Source: Dietzia cinnamea NBRC 102147 | Lineage (GTDB): Bacteria > Actinomycetota > Actinomycetes > Mycobacteriales > Mycobacteriaceae | Direction: 5' to 3' | Assembly: GCF_001571065.1 (NCBI RefSeq) | Contig: NZ_BCSW01000001.1 | Location: forward strand, 124,001-188,000 | DNA: 64,000 nt | Shown: one piece after another, positions 25,263 to 34,195 of the stretch | How the letters are laid out: every line of letters begins with the position of its first letter | Numbering within the stretch: the first letter of the stretch is position 1 | Program-made: the position numbers and the translations under genes | The notes under the pieces: model-generated | The model's database searches: none | Told to the model about the DNA's origin: nothing | What the model saw: only the letters and a program-made list of their open reading frames with translations

Positions 25263-26934
25263 TCTAGCCCCGGTGATTCACGGGTATCTGCGGATCGCTG
25301 GGCGAAAATAGACCGAAGTGCTTCCTGAACAGGGGAAACTGGGACTTGTCTAAGGTTCCATGTTCTCCAGCAGAAAGCACTCGGTAGGTGAAGCGTACTT
25401 CGTGGTCGGCCGGTCTGTCCGTTACTGCTGATGGTGTCGGGGTGATCGCCCACGCCGGGGCCATCGCGCCTCGACTTCTGGCTGATCAGGTCGGTCTGAC
25501 CGCCGAGCTATCAGGGGCCATGGCTCGCCGACAGTTTATCCCGATCCACGACCGCGGCCGTGTGCTGATCGATACCGCGGTGATGCTCGCCGATGGCGGC
25601 GAGTCCATCTCCGACATCGGCGTCCTGCGCCACCAATCCGGGGCCCTGGGCCCGGTCGCCTCGGCCCCGACGGTGTGGCGCACACTCGATGAGGTCACTG
25701 CCGGCAAGCGCAAGAAGATCCAGGTGGCGCGAGCTCGCACGCGGCGGCATGTGTGGTCCCACCTGCCCGGCGGAGTACCCGCATCGGCGTGTGCGGGGCG
25801 GGATCTGGGATCGACGGTCGTGCTCGATGTGGATGCCACCATCGTGGTCACGCACAGCGAGAAGGAACATGCAGCTCCGACATATAAGCGCACGTTCGGG
25901 TACCACCCGATCGGCGTGTGGTGCGACAACACAGAAGAGTTTCTCGCCGCGAGCTTGCGCCCGGGCAACGCCGGGTCCAACACCGCTGCCGACCACATCG
26001 ACGTCCTGGGCCAGGCAATCGCGCAGATCCCCGCGAGTCATCGGCGTGATCTGCTGATCCGCTCCGACGGCGCCGGCGCCTCCCACGACCTGCTGGAGTG
26101 GATCACCGAACAGAACCGCATCCGCGGTCGACAGGTGGAGTACTCGGTCGGATTCTCCATCACCGCCCCGATTCGCCGAGCCATCGCGACCTGCCCCGAA
26201 GCCGCGTGGGGACCAGCGCTCAACCCCAACGGGGACATCCGCGACGGGGCCGACATCGCGGAGCTGACCGGGTTCCTCGCTCCCGGGATGCTCACCAAGT
26301 GGCCAGACGGGATGCGGGTCATCGTCCGCCGCGAACGACCCCACCCCGGCGCCCAGTTGTCGATGTTCGAGGAGATCGATGGATGGCGCTACCAGGCGTT
26401 TGCCACCAACACCACCACCGGGCAACTGCAGTTTCTTGAAGCACGGCATCGGGCGCACGCCCGGGTAGAGGACCGGATCCGTCACGCCAAGGACACCGGT
26501 CTTGGCCGTCTGCCCTCACGCGAGTTCGCGCTCAATCAGGCTTGGCTGGTGGCGGTGATGCTCGCCGCAGATCTGGTGGCGTGGACTCGGATGCTGGCCT
26601 GTACCGGCGAGGCTGCGGTTCTGGCCTTGTGCGAGCCCAAAGCGCTGCGCTACCGCTTCCTGCACGTCGCAGCCCGGCTGACCCGTAGCGGCCGGCGACG
26701 CCGGGTGAAGATCCCCGAAACGTGGCCCTGGGCCACCGCCATCGTCGCCGTGTTCAACAAGATCGCCGCGATCCCCAAACCAGCCTGATCTCACCTGCCC
26801 GCCCTCGACATCACCACCCGGAGACCCGCCCACCGGCAGCGCCAGCCGGCACCCCCGCACGCCCTTACGCGAAAACAAGCCCGCCGTCACCCGACAGCAG
26901 CAGTCACACCGGCCCGTGAATCAGCGGGGCTAGA
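25263..26934 (+). mobile_element. IS1380-family insertion sequence, complete
   Basis: Terminal inverted repeats of 22 bp with one mismatch bound the element: TCTAGCCCCGGTGATTCACG (start of left copy, 25263-25284) against CCCGTGAATCAGCGGGGCTA (start of right copy, 26913-26934). The 1672 bp length and the single transposase gene fit IS1380. No target-site duplication is apparent: 4 bases left are GCTG and right are ACGA, so the exact ends or later rearrangement are open. Adjacent genes appear intact. Confidence 0.9.
25388..26788 (+). CDS. IS1380-family transposase
   Basis: A 466 aa DDE transposase. The catalytic-domain landmarks VVLDVDATIV, LLIRSDGAGASHDLLEW and, near the end, ARVEDRIRHAKDTGLGRLPS (the Glu-bearing helix with downstream basic residue) are all present. 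There is no stop or frameshift, so it may be active. GTG 25388 is taken as start. It fills most of the IS between the two inverted repeats. Confidence 0.94.
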   Translation: MKRTSWSAGLSVTADGVGVIAHAGAIAPRLLADQVGLTAELSGAMARRQFIPIHDRGRVLIDTAVMLADGGESISDIGVLRHQSGALGPVASAPTVWRTLDEVTAGKRKKIQVARARTRRHVWSHLPGGVPASACAGRDLGSTVVLDVDATIVVTHSEKEHAAPTYKRTFGYHPIGVWCDNTEEFLAASLRPGNAGSNTAADHIDVLGQAIAQIPASHRRDLLIRSDGAGASHDLLEWITEQNRIRGRQVEYSVGFSITAPIRRAIATCPEAAWGPALNPNGDIRDGADIAELTGFLAPGMLTKWPDGMRVIVRRERPHPGAQLSMFEEIDGWRYQAFATNTTTGQLQFLEARHRAHARVEDRIRHAKDTGLGRLPSREFALNQAWLVAVMLAADLVAWTRMLACTGEAAVLALCEPKALRYRFLHVAARLTRSGRRRRVKIPETWPWATAIVAVFNKIAAIPKPA

Positions 26935-27143
26935 ACGACGGGCGGGCGCGCTGACCGGTTCCATCCATTTCACGCCCTGCCGCGCGCGATGACTCCCCAG
27001 CAGGCGCCGGTCAGGTGCGAGGATCTCTGGCCGTGACCGCTCCCCGCCTCCGCATTCAGTCAAACGCCCCGGCGCCGCGGGTCCGGTGGCAGGAATCTGC
27101 GCCGCTGCGGAACCGTTCAGCGCGGCGGGGCGTCGTACCGGGT

Positions 27144-27749
27144 GTGGGAAGAAGTAGAGCCTTGGGCGCCGCGCTGGTCGCTGTGGGCGTTGGGCTGTCC
27201 GGGTGCGCATCGGCAGGCGGTGAAGAAGAACCGACGGCGACGACGACGAGCTCCGCCTCGGCCGAGGAGTCGGGCAACCCGTGGGATCTGCCGATCGAGC
27301 AGAGGCCAGCCCTCTTCGACCCGTGTGCGGACGTCCCTGCTGACGCTGTCGAACAGGCCGTAGGAGCCCCCATTCGACTGGAGGAACTTCTCACTAAGAG
27401 TGAACCGGGACAATTACAAGCATGCGGCTGGAGTTCCGACGAGGTAGTTCTTGATCTAGTCGCGACTTGGAAGTCACATTCTGACTATCTCGCGGACCCC
27501 ACAGGCGTCGTTGACGGCGATGGTCATCCCGTCGGCGGCCGAAATGCGCTGCGGCTAGTTGACCAAGAGAACGAGCCCAATACCTGTCGATACTTGTTCT
27601 TCACTGGACGAGGCACGGTCGCGCTGACCGTCAGTCTGGCTACAACTTTCAAAACCTTCCGAGGGCATCATTTCGCGGACGCATGCGACGTCCTGCAAGA
27701 AACCGCCACCACCTTAGTCGAGTTCTTACCACCTGGAGATTTCCGATGA
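27144..27749 (+). CDS. DUF3558-type lipoprotein
   Basis: About 201 aa. The signal peptide (GRSRALGAALVAVGVGLSGC) ends in lipobox LSGC, giving a lipidated cysteine near residue 21, followed by a Ser/Thr/Glu linker and a domain with FDPCADVPADAV, ACGWS and NTCRYLFF, the conserved cysteine pattern of DUF3558. GTG 27144 gives the best signal peptide; the frame is open back to 27015. The stop overlaps the start of the PPE-like gene (ATGA). Such lipoproteins often accompany type VII secretion substrates in Mycobacteriales. Confidence 0.82.
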   Translation: MGRSRALGAALVAVGVGLSGCASAGGEEEPTATTTSSASAEESGNPWDLPIEQRPALFDPCADVPADAVEQAVGAPIRLEELLTKSEPGQLQACGWSSDEVVLDLVATWKSHSDYLADPTGVVDGDGHPVGGRNALRLVDQENEPNTCRYLFFTGRGTVALTVSLATTFKTFRGHHFADACDVLQETATTLVEFLPPGDFR

Positions 27750-29656
27750 CGGTTAACTTGGGGCCAAGCGTCGCACAGGAATGTGTGAAGCTTTGTGATT
27801 CTTTTGTGAAAGCCCTGGCAATTTCCATGGCCGACGAGTGGCAAATGAGCCAGGTTCCCAGCCCCGGCGCTTTCGACACGGCGCGACAGATCGGAACCGT
27901 CTACTCGCTCTTCGTTGAAGAGGACTTGCGGACGCTTTTGAACGGCTTCGTAGATCAGGCGCGGGCGATGTCGATGTTGTTCGCCGCTGCGGGAGGTCTG
28001 ATCGAGGCGCAGGACGAGGCCGTCGCCGCCGCGCTGGGTAAGGCCGCCGAAGAGCCGGTCGGGCTTCAGAGCCTCGGGTTGATGGGATCGCTCGGGTCGA
28101 CCACCGCGCTGCTCGACGCGGCCGACGGCACCACCACGCTCGGGGGCTACGGCCGCGTCGGCCCCGAGGACGTGTCGACCTCGCCGCTGGAGCGGATGGC
28201 CGAAGCCGCGCAAGCCCTGGAGCCCCAGCAGTTCGCGACCATCGCCGCGCGGATGACCCAGGCGGCGACCGTGCTCGACGACGCCGCGACCACCCTGCGG
28301 TCCGGACTCGGCAACCTCCTCGGCCACGCCTGGCAGGGCGAGTTCGCCGACCAGGCGACCTTCTCCACCCACCGACTGGCAGACTCCGCGGCGGCCCTCG
28401 CCGGCCAGCTCACCGCAGTCGCCGAAAAAGCCGACGGGGCACAGCGCGGGTTCGCCACCACCCGCCAGCGGATCGCGTCGGAGGCCGCCGACGTCGCCCT
28501 CGCCGAGAACCGCACCCCGGGATTCGGCCGGCTCGCGGGCCCGGTGGCGCCGTCGGTCAAGGCGGACGTCGAGGCCGCCCGGCACGCCGCCGAGGAGCAG
28601 GCGCGGGCGATCGTCAACACCGAATACAGCCCCGCGGTGATGGACGCCAACCTCGACGACCTGGACTTCACCGCGGCGTACCGAGTGGTGTCGACCTCCG
28701 CACTGGGCGGTCCCGGCGGGATCGACATGGCGCGGATCTGGAACACCGAGGGCATCACGCGCCCGGCGCAGCCGGCCGCGCCCGACCCGGCCACGCTCGC
28801 CGCCCTCACCGGCGCAACCGGCGCCGAGCCGAGCGGCCCGACGGGCGGGGCCGCCGATGGCGCGGGGGCGACGACGAGCCTGCCGGGCCCGGCGCGCGAT
28901 GCCGCCACCGACCAGGCGTTGCTGGCCGCCCGCTCGGGCGCCGCGGACGGCGGTGGGCCAGCCGCCGCGGTCGCCGGACAGCCCGGCGCGGGTCAGGCAG
29001 GCACGGGCGGTGGGATCAACGCGGCCACGACCGCGGCGGCGGCGCCCATGGCCCCGGTGACCGGCACGGCCGGCCAGCCCGCCGGGGGCGCGGGGGCCGG
29101 CGGGATCCGGGGCCTGCGCGGCGGGACCGAGAACCGGGGCCGCGATCGCGGGTTCGGCTCCACCGCCGGGCTGGTGGGCGGCGGTGGCGCCGCAGCCGCG
29201 GGTGCGGGGGCCTCGCGGATGGGCGGCGCCGGCACGCTGGCGGGATACGCAGCCGGCGGGCCAGCCGGACCCGGGACGGGCGGCCCGACCGCCGGGGTGC
29301 CCGGCACCGGTTCCGCCCCCGGAGGGACGGCGGGAACGGGCCCGGGGACGATGGGCTCGTCGTCGTCGACCAGTACGGCCAACGGTCCGCGAGCAGGGGC
29401 GATGCCGATGGGCGCGATGATGGGCGCGGCCGGGGCCGGACAGAATTCGGACCGTCGCGGCCACACCCCCGCCGGCTACCTGACCAACGCCACCAACACC
29501 ACCGCCATCATCGGCGACCCCGTCAAGGTCGCACCGGCGGTGCTGGGGCGGACCGTGGACGAGCCGGCACAGGAGGGTGGCCGGGACGGCGCCGCGCCGT
29601 ACCGCGGCCGCACCCTCGGACGCGACTACACCGGCGGCGGCGCCAAAGGACCGTAG
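27746..29656 (+). CDS. PPE/WXG-like putative type VII secretion substrate with Gly/Ala-rich tail
   Basis: A 636 aa protein. The N-terminal 330 residues are helical, with a WQG turn in HAWQGEFADQATF between two helices, recalling WXG100/PPE proteins. Residues about 350-560 are Gly/Ala/Thr-rich and disordered. The end returns to order: RRGHTPAGYLTNATNTTAII, then GDPVKVAPAVLG, a tail of the kind seen in actinobacterial PPE-domain proteins. It is coupled to the DUF3558 lipoprotein (ATGA). No EccC or other secretion component is in the window. There is no Sec signal peptide, which fits type VII export; function is unknown. Confidence 0.75.
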   Translation: MTVNLGPSVAQECVKLCDSFVKALAISMADEWQMSQVPSPGAFDTARQIGTVYSLFVEEDLRTLLNGFVDQARAMSMLFAAAGGLIEAQDEAVAAALGKAAEEPVGLQSLGLMGSLGSTTALLDAADGTTTLGGYGRVGPEDVSTSPLERMAEAAQALEPQQFATIAARMTQAATVLDDAATTLRSGLGNLLGHAWQGEFADQATFSTHRLADSAAALAGQLTAVAEKADGAQRGFATTRQRIASEAADVALAENRTPGFGRLAGPVAPSVKADVEAARHAAEEQARAIVNTEYSPAVMDANLDDLDFTAAYRVVSTSALGGPGGIDMARIWNTEGITRPAQPAAPDPATLAALTGATGAEPSGPTGGAADGAGATTSLPGPARDAATDQALLAARSGAADGGGPAAAVAGQPGAGQAGTGGGINAATTAAAAPMAPVTGTAGQPAGGAGAGGIRGLRGGTENRGRDRGFGSTAGLVGGGGAAAAGAGASRMGGAGTLAGYAAGGPAGPGTGGPTAGVPGTGSAPGGTAGTGPGTMGSSSSTSTANGPRAGAMPMGAMMGAAGAGQNSDRRGHTPAGYLTNATNTTAIIGDPVKVAPAVLGRTVDEPAQEGGRDGAAPYRGRTLGRDYTGGGAKGP

Positions 29657-29688
29657 CGCAGGGACCGTGGCCGGGAGACCGATTCGGC

Positions 29689-30039
29689 TCAGCTCAGACC
29701 GCGCAACGTCGCCGGCGCCGGGAACGGCACCACGATCTCGCGGCCGACCTCCTCGATCGCGTCGGTGAGCGCGGTGGAGAGCACGATGCGGTCCTCGTAG
29801 ACATGCGCGATGCGGACCACCGTCTCGCGGTCGCCCTCGTCGATGACATACCGGTCCATGAGGAACCGCAGGCCCACTCCCTCGAGGACCTGCTCGGCCT
29901 CGTGCCAGTCGTCGACCGGGTCCAGCGGCCGGCCCAGTCTGTCGATCGGCACGACCAGCGGCTCGGCGACCGCCATGTCGATCCAGCCGACCACCTCGCC
30001 GTCGTCACGCCGGTGCGGCACCCACGACGCGGGGATCAC
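29689..30039 (-). CDS. Conserved hypothetical protein
   Basis: A 116 aa soluble protein starting MIPASWVPHRRDDGEVVGW and ending APATLRGLS. It has an alternating strand-rich pattern and no cysteine or catalytic motif that I recognise. GTG 30039 is the start used; the frame remains open further upstream in antisense of another gene, so the start is inferred. It is convergent with the PPE-like gene. Confidence 0.65.
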   Translation of the reverse strand: MIPASWVPHRRDDGEVVGWIDMAVAEPLVVPIDRLGRPLDPVDDWHEAEQVLEGVGLRFLMDRYVIDEGDRETVVRIAHVYEDRIVLSTALTDAIEEVGREIVVPFPAPATLRGLS

Positions 30040-30137
30040 AACGACCCCACCGCACCCACCACCCCGGTCATGCGGTGACCACCGCCTCCATCGCCAGGAA
30101 CGCCACCACTGACACGACCGGGGTCGCCCCTGTCGGC

Positions 30138-31034
30138 TCAGAACTTGCGGAACGTGTGCCCGAGCAGCTTCTTCCCGCCCTCGGCGAGCTTGCCTGCCTT
30201 CGCGGCGGTCGGCAGCAGCGACAGTGCGTTGAGCCGCGACGTGACGTGCAGCCGCGCCGCGCGCTCTGCACTCTTCCACCCGCGGGCGGCGAAGGCGTCG
30301 GCCTCGCCGCCGAAGAAGCGGGCCTCCTCGTCGAACCGGCGCCCGTCCAACGCGCGCACCGACGAGTCGGACGCGGAGTGACGCCGGTAGAGGAACGCCA
30401 GCGTCGGGTCGTAGATCATGTGGCCGCCGCCGGTGATGACGTCCACCAGCAGGGCGAGATCCTGCACCACGTCCAGTCCCTCGCGGAAACCGATCCGCTT
30501 GACCCACTCGGAGTTCCACGCCAGGGACGGGAAGTATGTCCAGTTCCCGTGCATGAGCGAGGTCATGAGCTTCTCGCCGTGCAGCACCGTGCGGCCCTGC
30601 GTCTTGGGCTGCGTGAACGCCTTGACCGAGTCGGACAGGCCGCGCACGGGCGCACCGTTCTCGTCGATCACGCTGACGCCGACCTCCATCACGGCGGCGT
30701 CGGGCACGGCGGCGAACCCGTCGGCCACCACCTGGAGGTAGTTGGGCAGCATGACGTCGTCGGCACCCATGATCACCACGATCGGCGCGGTGACCATCTC
30801 CACGCACTTGCGGTAGTTGCCGTTCGCGCCGAGGTTGACCTCGTTCTTCTCGTACGAGACCCGCTCGTCGCGCGCGGTGATCTCGCCCATGTAGCGGGCC
30901 GGCTCGGGATCCGGGTAGCCGTCGTCCACCACGACGAGGCGGAAATCCCGGTAGGTCTGGGCGAGGACACTGTCCACGGCCTTCTTGAAGTGGTCGACGT
31001 CCCCGTAGTACGGGAGCATCACGTCAATGGCCAT
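30138..31034 (-). CDS. Family 2 glycosyltransferase
   Basis: A 298 aa GT-A enzyme. MAIDVMLPYYGDVDHFKKAV leads into QTYRDFRLVVVDDGYPDPEP, the nucleotide-sugar site, and VVIMGADDVMLPNYLQ is the DxD-equivalent. It has no membrane helix. ATG 31034 is preferred since it opens directly on the first beta strand; ATG 31058 is in frame. It is divergent from the PpgS-like gene, with the two promoters in 31035-31097. The donor sugar and acceptor are unknown; context points to cell-envelope glycan. Confidence 0.86.
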   Translation of the reverse strand: MAIDVMLPYYGDVDHFKKAVDSVLAQTYRDFRLVVVDDGYPDPEPARYMGEITARDERVSYEKNEVNLGANGNYRKCVEMVTAPIVVIMGADDVMLPNYLQVVADGFAAVPDAAVMEVGVSVIDENGAPVRGLSDSVKAFTQPKTQGRTVLHGEKLMTSLMHGNWTYFPSLAWNSEWVKRIGFREGLDVVQDLALLVDVITGGGHMIYDPTLAFLYRRHSASDSSVRALDGRRFDEEARFFGGEADAFAARGWKSAERAARLHVTSRLNALSLLPTAAKAGKLAEGGKKLLGHTFRKF

Positions 31035-31097
31035 CAGGGGAACCGCCGTCCTTCTCATCACCGGGTTGTCCGACTGATCGCATAGTATCGACCCGCG

Positions 31098-31862
31098 ATG
31101 ACGGGTGACAGAGTGCGGGACAGCGAGCCGGGAGCGGCGGACCGACCGGCGGGCGGCCACGGCCCCGTCGGCAACCGCGATGTGTGGCTCATCGTGCCCT
31201 GTTTCAACGAGGGCACCGTGATCGAGGACGTGCTGCGCAGTGCGCGCGAGACGTTCCCCAACATCGTGGCGGTGGACGACGGGTCGGCGGACGACTCGGC
31301 CTCGGCGATCCACCGCGCCGGCGCGCACCTGGTGCGGCACCCGGTCAACCTCGGCCAGGGGGCGGCCATCCAGACCGGTGTGGAGTACGCCCGCGCCCAG
31401 CCCGGCGCCCGCTACTTCGTCACGTTCGACGCCGACGGTCAGCACCAGGTCAAGGACGTGCAGGCGATGGTCGAGCGGCTGCGCAGCGAGCCGGTGGACA
31501 TCATCGTGGGCACCCGCTTCGGCCGCCCGCGCGGTGAGGACGACCAGGTGCCGCTCATCAAACGCCTGGTCCTGCGCACGGTGGTGCTGCTCAGCCCCCG
31601 CACCCGACGGCTCGGCCTGACCGACGCCCACAACGGGCTGCGCGTGTTCAACCGCCGCGTCGCCGAGGACCTCAACCTGCGCATGAACGGCATGAGCCAC
31701 GCCAGCGAGTTCGTGGAGCTCATGGACTCGCACGGCTGGCGGGTCGCCGAGCAGCCGGTGGACATCCTCTACACCGAATACTCCATGTCCAAGGGGCAGT
31801 CGCTGCTCAACGGCATCAACATCCTCTCCGACGGCTTCGTGGGACGGAGGCTGCCCCGATGA
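31098..31862 (+). CDS. ppgS: Polyprenyl-phosphate glycosyltransferase (PpgS-like, GT2)
   Basis: A 254 aa GT2 enzyme of the dolichol-phosphate-mannose-synthase type: WLIVPCFNEGTVIEDVL, VAVDDGSADDS, NLGQGAAIQTGVEYA, FVTFDADGQHQ. M. tuberculosis Rv3631 (PpgS) makes polyprenyl-phospho-N-acetylgalactosamine, the donor that decorates arabinogalactan with galactosamine, and it sits directly before Rv3632 as this gene does before its DUF2304 partner. Orthology is inferred from family, gene order and nearby galE. The stop overlaps the next start (ATGA). Confidence 0.85.
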   Translation: MTGDRVRDSEPGAADRPAGGHGPVGNRDVWLIVPCFNEGTVIEDVLRSARETFPNIVAVDDGSADDSASAIHRAGAHLVRHPVNLGQGAAIQTGVEYARAQPGARYFVTFDADGQHQVKDVQAMVERLRSEPVDIIVGTRFGRPRGEDDQVPLIKRLVLRTVVLLSPRTRRLGLTDAHNGLRVFNRRVAEDLNLRMNGMSHASEFVELMDSHGWRVAEQPVDILYTEYSMSKGQSLLNGINILSDGFVGRRLPR

Positions 31863-32245
31863 TCAAGGTCCTGCTCCTGCTGGCCGGCGCCGCACTGGTG
31901 CTGTTCTTCCTCGCCAACCGCCGGAAGGCGCGGGCCAAGGCGGGCGTGAAGATCGGGTTCGTCCTCTTCGTGGTGTTCATGGTGTACGCCGTGATCCGCC
32001 CCGACGACCTCACGGTGATCGCCAACGCCCTCGGCGTGCAGCGCGGCACCGACCTGGTGTTGTACGCGCTGGTCATGGGCTTCGCTTTTGTCACCGTCTC
32101 CACCTACGTGCGGTTCCGCGAGCAGGAGCTGCGCTACTCGCGCCTGGCGCGCACCCTCGCCCTGCAGAACGCCGTGCGTCCCGACGACACGGTCGACGTC
32201 CGCGCGATGAAGCCGGCGGCGGACGACGACCCGCTGCGGCCCTGA
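31859..32245 (+). CDS. DUF2304 membrane protein, partner of PpgS-like enzyme
   Basis: A 128 aa protein with three hydrophobic helices (VLLLLAGAALVLFFLA, IGFVLFVVFMVYAVI and LYALVMGFAFVTVSTYV) and a cytoplasmic tail RFREQELRYSRLARTLALQN, the DUF2304 signature. In mycobacteria the homologue Rv3632 interacts with and stimulates PpgS. It is coupled to the upstream glycosyltransferase by ATGA. Confidence 0.88.
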   Translation: MIKVLLLLAGAALVLFFLANRRKARAKAGVKIGFVLFVVFMVYAVIRPDDLTVIANALGVQRGTDLVLYALVMGFAFVTVSTYVRFREQELRYSRLARTLALQNAVRPDDTVDVRAMKPAADDDPLRP

Positions 32246-32253
32246 CCCCGCCC

Positions 32254-32535
32254 GTGGACGACGCCGTGCGTGGCGAAGCCGCACGCCTGCTGCGGCGCCT
32301 CGAGGTGGCGGGCGCTCGCCTCGACCGCGCCCGAGGCGGGCACGCGTCCGACACGGCGGGGGCCGAGAGGGGCGACGACGACGAGGTCCGCGCCCTCCTG
32401 AGCCCCGCCGCCGACAGGATCGCGCGACTGACCGAAATCGCGGGCGCCCTGGCGGACGGCACGCTGTCCGAAGCGTCGGCCGGCGAGGCGGCCCGCGCGG
32501 TGGCCGCGTCCCAACCGCACCGAGGCATCCGATGA
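32254..32535 (+). CDS. Small helical hypothetical protein
   Basis: A 93 aa Ala/Arg-rich helical protein (GTG start, MDDAVRGEAARLLRRLEVAG) of unknown function. It lies 8 bp after the DUF2304 gene and overlaps the next gene as ATGA, so it belongs to the ppgS operon. Its two helices may form a coiled coil; with the helical N-terminus of the next protein it might make a complex, but this is speculation. Confidence 0.7.
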   Translation: MDDAVRGEAARLLRRLEVAGARLDRARGGHASDTAGAERGDDDEVRALLSPAADRIARLTEIAGALADGTLSEASAGEAARAVAASQPHRGIR

Positions 32536-34184
32536 CCGGGGCACTGCCCGAGAACCCGCCGCCGGCCCGGGTCGTCGCGCTGCTCGAGCTGGCCGCCGCC
32601 CTCCTGGCGACGCGAGACGCCCTCGCGACCGCCCGCGACGCCCTGCTCACCGCACCGACCCGATCCCCCGCGCTCGACGCCCTCGCCGACGCGATCGACG
32701 GCGAGGCCCGCGGCCTCGACGAACAGCTTGCCGGCGTCTACCGGCTGGTCGAACTCGCCGAGGACTCCGTCGACGACCTCGACGGCCCGGATCCCCTGCC
32801 CGCGCCGCAGCGCGCCCGGCAGCGCGAGCGGCTGGACCGGGCCCGGCACAACGCGCTCGCCGACCTGGCCAGGCTCGCGGGGCCCGCCGGGCCCGCGGAA
32901 GATGGGCGCGCCGACCCGAGCGCCGAGGGCAGCGGGGCCACCGGGATAGCGCCCGGCGGCATCGACACGGCCGCGACCGTGGCCGGGTGGGCGACGGCCG
33001 AGCCCGAGGAGGTCTACTCGCGGATCGAGCACCTGCCGGTCGCCGACAGGCGCGTGCTCGCCCTCGCCGAGCCCGAGGCCGTCGGCGGGACGTACGGCGT
33101 GCCCTGGCCGATGCGGGCCCGCGCCAACGCGGTGGCCGTGCGCAGGGCCCTCCACCGTGAGCAGCTGGCGGGCACCCCGTGGTCCCCGCGCATAGGGAGA
33201 CTGGAGACCATGGCGCGGCGGGACGCTCGTCGTCGTCGTCGTTCCTTCCCCGCCTTCTCCCCGCGGCGCGGTGGCCGGATGATCGAGGTCGTGGGCGACC
33301 TCGGGCCGCGCACCGAGGCGGTCGCGGTGTACGTCCCCGGCACCGGCACCAACCTCGACATGTCGCACGTCAACACCGACGTCGCCGTGGACCTCGTCGA
33401 CGCCGCCGACGGCCGACTGGCGGTGATCGCGTTCCTCGACGGCGAGTTCCCGCAGGACATCATGGCCGACGCCGGCAACCCGCGGTACGCCGAGACGATG
33501 GCGCCGCGGCTGGTCCGGTTCTGCCGCGAGGTCGACCGGGTGATCGAGATCGAGTGCCCCGGCGCCGCTCTGACCGTGGTGGGTCATTCCTACGGCGGGC
33601 GGATCGTCGGCACCGCCGAGCGCCTGGGCCTGCGCGCCGACCGGGTCATCTACGCCGAATCCCCCGACCTCGGCGTGGGGGTGACGGGGCCGTCGGACTG
33701 GCGCGCCCCCGGCCCGGTGCGCCGCTACACCCTCACCGCACCGGGCGATCCCGTCGAGCTGCTCCAGGTCCGCTTCGGGCTGCGGCGGCAGTGGTCGCAC
33801 TCCGACCTCGGCGACGGCGGCGCGCGCCTCGACACCGGCTACTTCGCCGACGGCACGCCCGTCTACGGCACCCGCGGGCACGGCGGGGTGTTCGACCGCG
33901 ACTGCGACGCGTTCCGCGCGATGCTCACCGTGATGCTCGGCGGTCCGGTACCCCTGTGGCGCGAACGCGAGATCCGCGCCCGCCACACCTCCGTCCGACG
34001 CGGCGACGACGGCCAACTGCTGCCCGTCCTCCGGCGGCATGTCGCCGGCCTCTGGCTGCACCGCGACCGCGAACCCTACGGCGACGCCGAGGTCACCTGG
34101 GAAGCGCCCGAACGACTGACGGTCGTCCCGCCGGCTACGCGCGCGGCGGGGGAAGGTGTTGGCGTTCGCACGGAGGCTGTCTGA
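32532..34184 (+). CDS. DUF1023-type alpha/beta hydrolase with helical N-terminus
   Basis: A 550 aa protein. The first 110 residues are helical and coiled-coil-like (VALLELAAALLATRDALATA). The C-terminal half is an alpha/beta hydrolase with nucleophile elbow VVGHSYGGRIVG and an oxyanion segment VAVYVPGTGTNLDMS, matching DUF1023. In Mycobacteriales, DUF1023 proteins often have helical WXG-like N-termini and may be linked to the cell surface. There is no signal peptide. It overlaps the upstream gene (ATGA). Substrate unknown. Confidence 0.84.
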   Translation: MTGALPENPPPARVVALLELAAALLATRDALATARDALLTAPTRSPALDALADAIDGEARGLDEQLAGVYRLVELAEDSVDDLDGPDPLPAPQRARQRERLDRARHNALADLARLAGPAGPAEDGRADPSAEGSGATGIAPGGIDTAATVAGWATAEPEEVYSRIEHLPVADRRVLALAEPEAVGGTYGVPWPMRARANAVAVRRALHREQLAGTPWSPRIGRLETMARRDARRRRRSFPAFSPRRGGRMIEVVGDLGPRTEAVAVYVPGTGTNLDMSHVNTDVAVDLVDAADGRLAVIAFLDGEFPQDIMADAGNPRYAETMAPRLVRFCREVDRVIEIECPGAALTVVGHSYGGRIVGTAERLGLRADRVIYAESPDLGVGVTGPSDWRAPGPVRRYTLTAPGDPVELLQVRFGLRRQWSHSDLGDGGARLDTGYFADGTPVYGTRGHGGVFDRDCDAFRAMLTVMLGGPVPLWREREIRARHTSVRRGDDGQLLPVLRRHVAGLWLHRDREPYGDAEVTWEAPERLTVVPPATRAAGEGVGVRTEAV

Positions 34185-34195
34185 TACTGGGGCCT

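Noticed and set aside
25259-26938. Target-site duplication of the IS1380 element
   Set aside because: The 4 bases flanking the inverted repeats differ (GCTG versus ACGA), also when the ends are shifted by one base.
33179-34195. Upstream extension of the stalk-protein frame
   Set aside because: It overlaps the DUF1023 hydrolase gene in another frame and is Arg/Pro-rich noise; ATG 34196 directly precedes the membrane-anchored sequence.
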